Of a stretch of DNA of 33,953 bases, positions 16,892 through 23,233 are shown one piece after another. A program made the position numbers and the translations under genes. Source of the stretch: Flavobacteriaceae bacterium (GTDB taxonomy: Bacteria; Bacteroidota; Bacteroidia; Flavobacteriales; Flavobacteriaceae); contig PKEA01000056.1 in assembly GCA_002862805.1 (NCBI GenBank), positions 1 through 33,953 on the forward strand. Reading direction: 5' to 3'. Each line of letters begins with the position of its first letter. Position 1 is the stretch's first letter. The notes below the pieces were generated by a model. That model saw only the letters and a list, made by a program, of their open reading frames with translations, was not told where the DNA came from and did no database searches.

Positions 16892-17461
16892 TTATTTTCT
16901 AGGAATCCATTGTACTTCATCTGCGTTTAAATCTAAAGACAACTTTCGTGCCAACACAAAAAGATAGTCAGAAAGTCGGTTTAGGTATTTAATTACAAAC
17001 TCATCTGTAGGCTCTATGTCATTTAAATGGGTTGCTAAACGCTCTGCTCTACGACAAACACACCTTGCAATATGACAATATGACACAGTTGTGTGTCCTC
17101 CAGGTAAAACAAAATGTGTCATTGGCGGTAGGCTTTCTTCCATATTATCAATTTCGTTTTCTAGATATTCTATGTCTTTTTCTTGAATTCCTAAGTTTTG
17201 TAATCTTGGTTGTCCGTTTTTCAATGTTTCTTTTTCTGGTGGTGTTGCCAAAATTGCACCAACTGTAAAAAGACGATCTTGAACTTCAATTAAAACGTTT
17301 TTATAGAGAGTGTTTATGTCTTGGTCGCGAATTAAACCTATGTGAGAATTTAACTCGTCTACAGTTCCATAACTTTCTATGCGAATATGGTGTTTTGGTA
17401 CACGTGTGCCTCCAAAAAGAGCAGTTGTTCCTTTATCGCCTGTTTTTGTATATACTTTCAT
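16892..17461 (-). CDS. Cob(I)alamin adenosyltransferase, PduO type
   Basis: This 189-residue enzyme makes adenosylcobalamin from cob(I)alamin and ATP. The N-terminal ATP-binding signature is MKVYTKTGDKGTTALFGG (1-18), followed by 'RIESYGTVDELNSHIGL'. The helical core has 'VLPGGHTTVSYCHIARCVCRRAERL' and ends with 'YLNRLSDYLFVLARKLS'. All are typical PduO/MMAB-type residues, and the length is normal. Together with meaB (7971-9056) it points to adenosylcobalamin-dependent methylmalonyl-CoA mutase as the client. A 42-residue membrane peptide gene lies 17 bases upstream and is likely co-transcribed. A 130-base AT-rich stretch with an imperfect hairpin (16813-16853) follows the stop. Confidence 0.96.
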   Translation of the reverse strand: MKVYTKTGDKGTTALFGGTRVPKHHIRIESYGTVDELNSHIGLIRDQDINTLYKNVLIEVQDRLFTVGAILATPPEKETLKNGQPRLQNLGIQEKDIEYLENEIDNMEESLPPMTHFVLPGGHTTVSYCHIARCVCRRAERLATHLNDIEPTDEFVIKYLNRLSDYLFVLARKLSLDLNADEVQWIPRK

Positions 17462-17478
17462 ATTTTTTGAGTAGCTTT

Positions 17479-17607
17479 TTATTTTTTCTTAGTTCCCTTA
17501 ATGTTGAAAGTCTTTCTGTGATTTAAGTTAGTAGAACCTTTTTTGTATACTAAACGCAAAAGAATATATAAAAAGACTAATATTCCGACTAAGTAAAACA
17601 TATTCAT
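17479..17607 (-). CDS. 42-residue single-pass membrane peptide
   Basis: An ATG-to-TAA frame encodes a hydrophobic helix (about residues 4-20, FYLVGILVFLYILLRLV), then a strongly basic tail (YKKGSTNLNHRKTFNIKGTKKK). The shape is that of a real small membrane protein with the tail in the cytoplasm. Support for expression is a perfect TATCTTTG -7 element 12 bases upstream (17620-17627), and only 17 bases separate its stop from the adenosyltransferase ATG, so it would lead that operon. A second ATG two codons in is also possible. No function is known to me. Confidence 0.68.
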   Translation of the reverse strand: MNMFYLVGILVFLYILLRLVYKKGSTNLNHRKTFNIKGTKKK

Positions 17608-17619
17608 TTTAAATTTTAT

Positions 17620-17627
17620 CAAAGATA
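17620..17627 (-). promoter_or_regulatory. Bacteroidetes -7 promoter element (TATCTTTG)
   Basis: A perfect TAnnTTTG on the minus strand, 12 bases before the 42-residue peptide gene. It is the only good element upstream of the peptide/adenosyltransferase pair. No -33 TTG is seen. Confidence 0.58.
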
Positions 17628-17660
17628 GCCTAAAGCTTATAAAAGAAAAAATGATTTATT

Positions 17661-17728
17661 TGATAGCCCTGATGGGAATGGCATCCTTTTTTTATAAAAA
17701 AAAGATATAATGAACAGCAGGAATAAAG
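17661..17728 (+). ncRNA. Flavo-1-like structured RNA element
   Basis: The stretch reads GATAGCCCTGATGG..., GGCATCC, an A/T hairpin (CCTTTTTTTAT / AAAAAAAAG), GATATAATGAACAGCAGGA. This matches my memory of an intergenic element repeated in Flavobacterium genomes (AGCCC-GAT ... GGCATCC ... hairpin ... GATA-A-CGGA-AGCGGGA), which I believe is the Flavo-1 RNA motif. The outer pairing CCTG with CAGG replaces the usual CCCG with CGGG, a compensatory change. It lies in the 175-base gap between the converted-direction genes at 17607 and 17783. Function of the class is unknown. The name is from memory, so confidence is moderate. Confidence 0.55.
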
Positions 17729-17782
17729 CAATCAAATACAATACAAACTATTCGCTTTAAATATATATTAAGAAACTAATAA

Positions 17783-18472
17783 TTATCTATTTTTTACATC
17801 GCTTTCAATAACACCATCGCGAAGACGAATAATTCTATGAGCATGAGCAGCAATATCTTCTTCATGAGTTACTAGAATAACCGTATTTCCATTGGCATGA
17901 ATGTCGTTAAAAAGACCCATAATTTCTACAGAAGTTTTACTGTCTAAGTTTCCGGTAGGTTCATCAGCAAGAATAATTGATGGTTTGTTTACCAAAGCAC
18001 GACCAACAGCTACACGTTGACGTTGTCCACCTGAAAGTTGATTGGGTTTATGGTCCATTCTATCGGCTAGTCCAACCTGAGTTAGTACTTCAGTGGCTCT
18101 TTCGTTTCTTTCGGCTTTAGAGAATCCGGCATAAACCATTGGTAAAGCTACATTGTCTAAAGCTGTAGTTCTTGGCATTAAATTAAATGTTTGAAAAACG
18201 AAACCAATTTCTTTATTTCTAATTTCGGCTAATTCTTCATCTTGCATTTCACTTACGTGCTTTCCATTTAAAACATAAGTTCCACCAGTCGGGGTGTCTA
18301 AACAACCTAATAGGTTCATAAGTGTAGATTTTCCAGAACCTGAAGGTCCCATTAAAGCTACATATTCTCCTTTGTTTATAGTTAAATCTATTCCTTTTAA
18401 AACATGTACAATTTCATTTCCAAGTGGAAAATCTCTAGTGATATTTTTAATTTCGATTATTGGTTGTGCCAT
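17783..18472 (-). CDS. LolD/MacB-type ABC transporter ATPase
   Basis: This 229-residue ATP-binding subunit has Walker [10 protein letters not shown] (42-50), Q-loop '[18 protein letters not shown]', signature [15 protein letters not shown] (146-160), Walker [14 protein letters not shown] and H-loop VTHEED. The sequence type is that of the MacB/LolD/FtsE-like group, which works with FtsX-like permeases in lipoprotein release or efflux and mechanotransmission. No permease gene is adjacent, so the partner is encoded elsewhere. The 5' leader holds a tandem heptamer repeat (18480-18517) between the ATG and a possible weak promoter (TTTG-N21-TACTTATG, about 18524-18556). Confidence 0.95.
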   Translation of the reverse strand: MAQPIIEIKNITRDFPLGNEIVHVLKGIDLTINKGEYVALMGPSGSGKSTLMNLLGCLDTPTGGTYVLNGKHVSEMQDEELAEIRNKEIGFVFQTFNLMPRTTALDNVALPMVYAGFSKAERNERATEVLTQVGLADRMDHKPNQLSGGQRQRVAVGRALVNKPSIILADEPTGNLDSKTSVEIMGLFNDIHANGNTVILVTHEEDIAAHAHRIIRLRDGVIESDVKNR

Positions 18473-18479
18473 TTCTGTA

Positions 18480-18517
18480 TAGAATTTAGAATTTAGAATT
18501 CTGAAAATTTGAATTCT
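18480..18517. repeat. Tandem 7-bp repeat (TAGAATT)3 with adjoining palindrome
   Basis: TAGAATT occurs three times head to tail (18480-18500), ending in AGAATTC, which pairs with GAATTCT at 18511-18517. It lies directly upstream of the LolD-like ATPase start, probably in its untranslated leader. Confidence 0.8.
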
Positions 18518-18565
18518 TAACTAAACATAAGTAGAAAAAGAGGTGGTTTTGTTACAAAGCACAAT

Positions 18566-18991
18566 TTATATTTTATCTAAGTAGGAAATTTGATTAGTTA
18601 TTTCGCGTGCATTTATTTTTATTATAGTATCAATTTGTTTGTTATTTGCAACAATAATTTTAGTTTCGTTAAAAAATGGTTCTTTTGAATTTATTAAAGT
18701 AAAGTTTTCATTCATGCCTTTTTTTAACTCAGATATATCTAATACTGCTCCAGAAGCATTAATGATATAATGACAATTTTTATTACTTTTATTGGATTGA
18801 AAATAGTGGTAAAAATATTTATTGCAACTATGACATCCTTGTTCACTAATTACTATAATTTTATTTGCCTTTTTTGGAATTGTAATTTGTTTATTTTGAA
18901 AAAGTTGAACGGTTTCATTAGCATATTTTTCTTCTTTACAAGAAATGAATAAGAAACTACATAGTAAAAAGAGTATAGATTGTTTTTTCAT
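18566..18991 (-). CDS. Lipoprotein with CxxC thiol motif
   Basis: This 141-residue protein has a lipoprotein signal (FLFISC, Cys18). After a short linker comes 'KIIVISEQGCHSCNKYF' with C53-x-x-C56 placed right after a hydrophobic strand, the position of the active-site thiols in a thioredoxin fold. The rest of the domain has strand/helix alternation but lacks a recognisable cis-Pro motif. It is probably a lipid-anchored periplasmic thiol protein of reduced thioredoxin type. Its start lies inside the end of the propeller gene (35-base overlap), so translation is probably coupled. The redox role is inferred from the motif only. Confidence 0.7.
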   Translation of the reverse strand: MKKQSILFLLCSFLFISCKEEKYANETVQLFQNKQITIPKKANKIIVISEQGCHSCNKYFYHYFQSNKSNKNCHYIINASGAVLDISELKKGMNENFTLINSKEPFFNETKIIVANNKQIDTIIKINAREITNQISYLDKI

Positions 18992-20063
18992 CTGTTGATT
19001 TTTTTAAATTCTCCATTAATATTCCTTCGTTAGTAATTAATACTGAGCTCCCACAATATGTTTTGTCTTTAAAAGCTATTTCATTTACTTTATTAAAATT
19101 TAAATCGTATTTAATAATAGAAAATGGATACTCTGATATATGAATATCTTCCCCATTTACATTTAAATTCATGACCAAATAAATAAAATTATCATGTACA
19201 ACAACCTTGTTAATAAATCCATATTTTGAATATAATTCATGATAATCTTTAGAGAAAGCCTTTTTTTCTAGAGTAAAGGCCTTTACGCCTATATTGGTAT
19301 ATGAAGAATTGATTTTAACTTTATCTATTAATTGTAGAGTACTTCTATCATAAACAAATAAAAAATTTGAATAACCAGACATAACATAAATTTTATCTTT
19401 ATAAGCATAAAAACTTGTCATTTCAAAATATTGCAGTGGTTTTGAAGATAGGTTTTTGTAGAAAATACCTCCATATTGATATTCTCTTTTTTTTGAATCG
19501 AAAATGTTTTTAATCTTAAGATGTTTTGGTTTGTAAAAGGCGTCTTCATAATACGTTTTGTATTCTTTGTCTGTATAACCTCTCCAATCGCAAAAAAAGA
19601 GCAACTCTTTGTAATTGTCAGAAAAATTAGTATTTTGAAGCAATAGGTAAGTATAAACATCTGTCCCAACTTCCCTTTTTAAAGGAATAGTTTCGTTTAT
19701 TATACCTGCTGAATTAGTAAGGTACAAGGTGTTAAAACCTAAAACACAAATACTATCTTTGTTATGAATAACAATTTTATCAATATTTATTTGATTTTCA
19801 TTAAAGCTTTGTAGTGGAATTTCATATTCAAAATCTCCGTTTAAACCAAAAACTTTAATCGTTTTATGCGTAACGGGGTCAGCAATGTAAAAATATTCCT
19901 TTTGATCATTTGGGTCTTTAAAAGTGCCTCTAAATTTTCTAAGTGAGCCAAAATTAGTATTAAATGTAACTTCTTTTTGGAATGTTATCTCTTTTTTATC
20001 ACAACTAATTGTCAATAGAAATATAATTAGTAATAAACTGCTTTTTTTTATATTGTTTATCAT
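18957..20063 (-). CDS. 6-bladed beta-propeller lipoprotein
   Basis: This 368-residue protein has a lipoprotein signal (LLTISC, Cys21). Repeating segments of about 45-60 residues with 'YFYIADPVTHKTIKVFGLNGDFEYEI', 'DSICVLGFNTLYLTNSAG', 'DKIYVMSGYSNFLFVYDRSTLQLID', 'NFIYLVMNLNV' and 'FSIIKYDLNFNKVNEI' (landmarks only) are typical of blades in Bacteroidetes 6-bladed beta-propeller lipoproteins. These are usually anchored at the envelope; their ligands are unknown. The final 35 bases overlap the thiol lipoprotein gene. A strong hairpin (20079-20124) lies only 16 bases upstream of the ATG and no TAnnTTTG promoter is found there, so how it is transcribed is unclear. Confidence 0.8.
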   Translation of the reverse strand: MINNIKKSSLLLIIFLLTISCDKKEITFQKEVTFNTNFGSLRKFRGTFKDPNDQKEYFYIADPVTHKTIKVFGLNGDFEYEIPLQSFNENQINIDKIVIHNKDSICVLGFNTLYLTNSAGIINETIPLKREVGTDVYTYLLLQNTNFSDNYKELLFFCDWRGYTDKEYKTYYEDAFYKPKHLKIKNIFDSKKREYQYGGIFYKNLSSKPLQYFEMTSFYAYKDKIYVMSGYSNFLFVYDRSTLQLIDKVKINSSYTNIGVKAFTLEKKAFSKDYHELYSKYGFINKVVVHDNFIYLVMNLNVNGEDIHISEYPFSIIKYDLNFNKVNEIAFKDKTYCGSSVLITNEGILMENLKKSTDEKTIYTLFTM

Positions 20064-20078
20064 TTGTTAAATAAATTA

Positions 20079-20124
20079 AATAGGCTTAAGAATTGATGAT
20101 TAAAACAATTTTCTTAAGCCTATT
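20079..20124. terminator. Long hairpin upstream of the propeller gene
   Basis: AATAGGCTTAAG (20079-20090) and CTTAAGCCTATT (20113-20124) are perfect 12-base arms, extended by AATTG/CAATT with a bulge. It stands between a broken small gene and the propeller ATG and may be a terminator or attenuator. The T-tract is better on the plus strand. Confidence 0.65.
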
Positions 20125-20136
20125 ATATTTTTCTTA

Positions 20137-20333
20137 CTATTCTATTGAAAAAGGGTATGCATCAATAATTTTATTGCTTCTTTTAAAGAGAATGACATCT
20201 CTTTTCTCTGAAACATTTTTATGTATTGTTACAGATACATTTTCAGAATTTAATTGATTTAAAGTAAATAATAGCTTAAACTTCCTTGTATAGCAATTGC
20301 AACACAAATAAATAAAAAAAAACGATTTATTTT
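20137..20333 (-). pseudogene. Remnant of a small exported or membrane protein gene, frameshifted
   Basis: Within the 350-base gap between 20063 and 20414, two adjoining minus-strand frames look like one broken protein. The upstream frame (about 20259-20333) reads KINRFFLFICVAIAIQGSL..., a signal-peptide-like segment, and stops at 20259-20261. A second frame then continues with QLNSENVSVTIHKNVSEKRD and more, ending AYPFSIE at a TAG (20137-20139). Neither frame has an ATG. The rest of the gap (20334-20413) is AT-rich with nothing I recognise. It could be a decayed gene or, less likely, a sequencing error. No family is recognised. Confidence 0.4.
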
Positions 20334-20413
20334 ATATAAAAATAAAGTTTAACTTTAAGTACATTTTTTCTGTAAATAATTTTATGTAATAAGTATACTG
20401 TTGAAATTCAATT

Positions 20414-21235
20414 TTATAGCCTTATTTTTTCAAAAATAAAAGAACTTAAAGTTTTATTTGGGTTGATGACGAAGTGTTCCTTTTTTTGTTCTTTTCTGAA
20501 GAAAACTATTCCCCACTGAAAAGTATCAATTGTAACGGTAACTTGTGGATGGTTTTTTATAATTTCCCATGCATCTTCCATGTCTTTTGACCAATGAATG
20601 TCATCAAAAATCCAAACAGAATCATTTGTGATTGTTGGTAATAGAAGTTCAAAATACTCTAAAGTTGCTTTTTTAGAATGATTACCGTCGAAATAGATAA
20701 AGTCGAAAGTCGAAAGTCGAAAGTCACAAGAATTCAAATAGCTTGAGAATTCAGTCTTAATGAATTCAATATTGTTAAATCCAAACTTTTGACTTTCCTC
20801 TTTTGACTTTTGACTTGTGGAAGGACAACCTTCTAATGTGGTAATATTTGCCTTTGAATTCCCAAGCGATAGAGCAGAAGAAGCTAAACCTAATGACGTT
20901 CCAATCTCTAAAATTTGTTCAGGTTGAAAATAGCGGACAATTCTAAATAAAAGTTCGGCGTTTTTTGATGTTATTCCCGCTGTTTTTGCAATTTTTGAAA
21001 CTTCTCTTGTGTTGGATTTGAAAATTCTAGAACCTGCACCAAAATCGGTTACTTCAATAGTGTTTTTATTTTCTAAAAGCGAATTTCTGTATTTTTTTAA
21101 AACTTCATATTCAGGATAATTGGTTTTATCATGGAAACATTTGGTAACTAAATCATATACAAAAGGCGAATGCACTCCATGTTCGTTTTTGGAGTTGAAA
21201 AGGAATTTTATATAGGATTTAATTAAATGATTCAT
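20414..21235 (-). CDS. Class I SAM-dependent methyltransferase (O-methyltransferase-like)
   Basis: This 273-residue protein has motif I 'ILEIGTSLGLASSAL' (108-122), an acidic residue at the end of strand 2 (TTLEG), 'FDFIYFDGNHSKKATLEYF' (177-195) and 'WIFDDIHWSKDMEDAW', the layout of catechol-O-methyltransferase-like enzymes. N-terminal 'NEHGVHSPFVYDLV' is typical of Bacteroidetes members. The substrate is unknown. Residues 139-150 (STSQKSKEESQK) and 169-180 (SCDFRLSTFDFI) are encoded by tandem 7-bp repeats that keep the frame, so repeat DNA appears to have been absorbed into surface loops between strands. It follows the Uup-like gene by 66 bases. Confidence 0.88.
   Translation of the reverse strand: MNHLIKSYIKFLFNSKNEHGVHSPFVYDLVTKCFHDKTNYPEYEVLKKYRNSLLENKNTIEVTDFGAGSRIFKSNTREVSKIAKTAGITSKNAELLFRIVRYFQPEQILEIGTSLGLASSALSLGNSKANITTLEGCPSTSQKSKEESQKFGFNNIEFIKTEFSSYLNSCDFRLSTFDFIYFDGNHSKKATLEYFELLLPTITNDSVWIFDDIHWSKDMEDAWEIIKNHPQVTVTIDTFQWGIVFFRKEQKKEHFVINPNKTLSSFIFEKIRL
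20699..20730. repeat. Tandem 7-bp repeat (AAAGTCG)n inside the methyltransferase gene
   Basis: Three AAAGTCG units followed by AAAGTCA and CAAG. Read on the minus strand they encode residues about 169-179 of the methyltransferase. Three units are 21 bases, so the frame is kept. Confidence 0.9.
20786..20818. repeat. Tandem 7-bp repeat (CTTTTGA)n inside the methyltransferase gene, inverted relative to its neighbour
   Basis: Units CTTTTGA, CTTTCCT, CTTTTGA, CTTTTGA, then CTTGTGG. This is the reverse-complement orientation of the 20699-20730 array, 55 bases away, and encodes residues about 140-150. Confidence 0.88.
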
Positions 21236-21244
21236 TTTTTAATG

Positions 21245-21297
21245 ATTAGTGAAAAGTGACTAGTAACTAGTAATTAGCTAGGCTGTTCACTAATTAC
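21245..21297. repeat. 7-bp repeat array with inverted ends between two genes
   Basis: Units ATTAGTG, AAAAGTG, ACTAGTA, ACTAGTA, ATTAGCT run head to tail. ATTAGTGAA (21245-21253) is repeated inverted as TTCACTAAT (21286-21294), and GTAATTAG (21270-21277) as CTAATTAC (21290-21297). It fills the 66-base gap between the ABC-F and methyltransferase genes. Confidence 0.78.
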
Positions 21298-21301
21298 TTT
21301 T

Positions 21302-23161
21302 TTATTCAATTTTAGCCGAAAGTTCAAACCAACGTTCTTCTTTAGCTTCTATTTTTTTAATAATATTTTGTAATTCGTTTGCCTTTTTTTCAATGGCGTC
21401 GTCTGCTACTTTTCCATCAGAGAACAATTGTTCAATTTTAGCTTTTTCGAATTCTAAATCTTTGATTTCTCTTTCAATTTTTTGATATTCTTTTTGTTCG
21501 TTGAAAGTTAAACCAGTCGTAATATTTTGCTGTTTCCAATCTTTTTTATCGGCTTTATTGTCTTCTTTTTGTTGCACATCTGCCGAATCTTCATACGCTC
21601 TAAAATCGGAATAATTTCCTGGAAAATCTTCTACTTCTCCCGCACCTCTGAAAACAAATAAATGGTCTACAATTTTATCCATGAAATACCTGTCGTGAGA
21701 AACAACTAATAAATTTCCAGGGAAATCTAATAAGAAACTTTCCAATACATTTAACGTTACGATATCTAAGTCATTTGTAGGCTCATCCAAAATTAAAAAG
21801 TTAGGATTCTGAATCAAAACCGTACATAAATATAAACGTTTCAATTCTCCACCACTTAATTTATCTACAAAATCATATTGTTTTTTGGCGTCAAATAAAA
21901 AGCGTTCTAATAATTGCGAAGCCGAAATAATTTTCCCTTTGGTAAGTGGAATATATTCTCCGTATTCTTTAATAATGTCAATTACTTTTTGACCTGGTTT
22001 TGGATTGATTCCACTTTGTGTGTAATAGCCAATTTTTATCGTGTCACCTACTATTACCTTTCCAGAATCTGGAGGCATAGTTTGCGTCATTATATTTAAG
22101 AAAGTAGATTTTCCTGTTCCATTTTTACCAATAATCCCAATGCGTTCTCCACGTTGAAAAGCATAAGAGAAATCATCTAAAATTACTCTATCTTTGAAAC
22201 TTTTGTTCAGCTTCACCAATTCGATAATTTTGCTTCCCATTCGTTCCATGTTGATTTCCAATTCAACTACATTTTCTTTTCTACGACTTTCGGCTTTTTC
22301 TTTTATTTTGTAAAAATCATCTTGACGCGATTTTGATTTGGTAGTTCTAGCCTTAGGTTGTCTTCGCATCCAAGCTAATTCTTTTACGAATAAGTTTTGT
22401 GCTTTATCTATACTTGCGTTTTCAGAAGCAATTCGTTCTTCTTTTTTCTCTAAATAATAAGAATAATTTCCTTTATATTGGTATAATTTTCCGTTGTCTA
22501 ATTCGATGATTTCGTTACAAACGCGTTCTAAGAAGAAACGGTCGTGTGTAACCATGAAAAGAGTAATGTTCTCTTTAGCAAAATAACTTTCCAACCATTC
22601 AATCATTTCTAAGTCTAAGTGATTGGTTGGTTCATCTAAAATCAGTAAATCAGGACGACTAATTAAGATGATAGCTAAAGCTAAACGTTTTTTTTGTCCA
22701 CCAGAAAGACCTTTTACTTTTACTTTTAAATCTTCTAATTTAAGTTTAGAAAGAATTTGTTTGTATTGTGTTTCAAAATCCCAAGCATTGTGTCGATCCA
22801 TATCATCAAAAGCTCTTTGATATACTTCTTCATCTTCCGGATTTTCTAATGCTTTTTCGTAACGTTCAATTACTTTTAAAATTTCATTGTCTGATGCGAA
22901 AATACTTTCTTCAACCGTTAATTCATCCTGAAGATTATTGTCTTGAGATAGAAAAGCCATTTTGATTTCTTTACGAACAATAACTTGACCAGTATCGGGC
23001 TCGTCAAAACCATTCAACATGTTCATTATAGTTGTTTTTCCAGAACCATTTTTGGCAATAAAAGCTATTTTTTGGTCTTTATTAATTCCAAACGAAATGT
23101 TTTCAAACAAAACACGTTCGCCATAAGCTTTTGATATATTTTCGACTGATAAGTAATTCAC
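21302..23161 (-). CDS. ABC-F family ATPase, Uup-like
   Basis: This complete 619-residue soluble protein has two ATPase cassettes. Cassette 1 has Walker A AKNGSGKTT (36-44), LSGGQKKRLALA and LLILDEPTNHLDLEMIEWL. The linker includes 'ELAWMRRQPKARTTKSKSRQ', typical of the Uup/ABC-F group. Cassette 2 has GKNGTGKST, LSGGELKRLYLC and FLILDEPTNDLDI. A lysine/glutamate-rich coiled coil (about 545-619) matches the Uup C-terminal DNA/ribosome-contact domain. Uup proteins act on ribosomes and affect transposon excision in E. coli. This is a different subgroup from the ABC-F protein at 1-1083. A -7 element lies 16 bases upstream. Confidence 0.95.
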   Translation of the reverse strand: MNYLSVENISKAYGERVLFENISFGINKDQKIAFIAKNGSGKTTIMNMLNGFDEPDTGQVIVRKEIKMAFLSQDNNLQDELTVEESIFASDNEILKVIERYEKALENPEDEEVYQRAFDDMDRHNAWDFETQYKQILSKLKLEDLKVKVKGLSGGQKKRLALAIILISRPDLLILDEPTNHLDLEMIEWLESYFAKENITLFMVTHDRFFLERVCNEIIELDNGKLYQYKGNYSYYLEKKEERIASENASIDKAQNLFVKELAWMRRQPKARTTKSKSRQDDFYKIKEKAESRRKENVVELEINMERMGSKIIELVKLNKSFKDRVILDDFSYAFQRGERIGIIGKNGTGKSTFLNIMTQTMPPDSGKVIVGDTIKIGYYTQSGINPKPGQKVIDIIKEYGEYIPLTKGKIISASQLLERFLFDAKKQYDFVDKLSGGELKRLYLCTVLIQNPNFLILDEPTNDLDIVTLNVLESFLLDFPGNLLVVSHDRYFMDKIVDHLFVFRGAGEVEDFPGNYSDFRAYEDSADVQQKEDNKADKKDWKQQNITTGLTFNEQKEYQKIEREIKDLEFEKAKIEQLFSDGKVADDAIEKKANELQNIIKKIEAKEERWFELSAKIE

Positions 23162-23177
23162 TGCGATTTATTTTTTG

Positions 23178-23185
23178 CAAAAGTA
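23178..23185 (-). promoter_or_regulatory. -7 promoter element for the Uup-like gene (TACTTTTG)
   Basis: A perfect TAnnTTTG on the minus strand 16 bases before the ATG. A TTG lies about 15 bases further upstream, a short spacing. Confidence 0.62.
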
Positions 23186-23221
23186 ACATTTTCAAATTTT
23201 CAAATTACCACAATTTCACAT

Positions 23222-23229
23222 TATATTTG
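23222..23229 (+). promoter_or_regulatory. -7 promoter element for the glycosyltransferase gene (TATATTTG)
   Basis: A perfect TAnnTTTG only four bases before the ATG at 23234, so the transcript would begin at or next to the start codon. It interleaves with the divergent Uup promoter. Confidence 0.55.
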
Positions 23230-23233
23230 TCAA

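Noticed and set aside
20192..20257. 21-codon plus-strand frame in the 20063-20414 gap
   Set aside because: Very short, no promoter, and antisense to the remnant; no reason to believe it is translated.
18480..21297. Possible CRISPR array from the clustered repeats
   Set aside because: Units are 7 bp and contiguous without spacers, and no cas gene is present.
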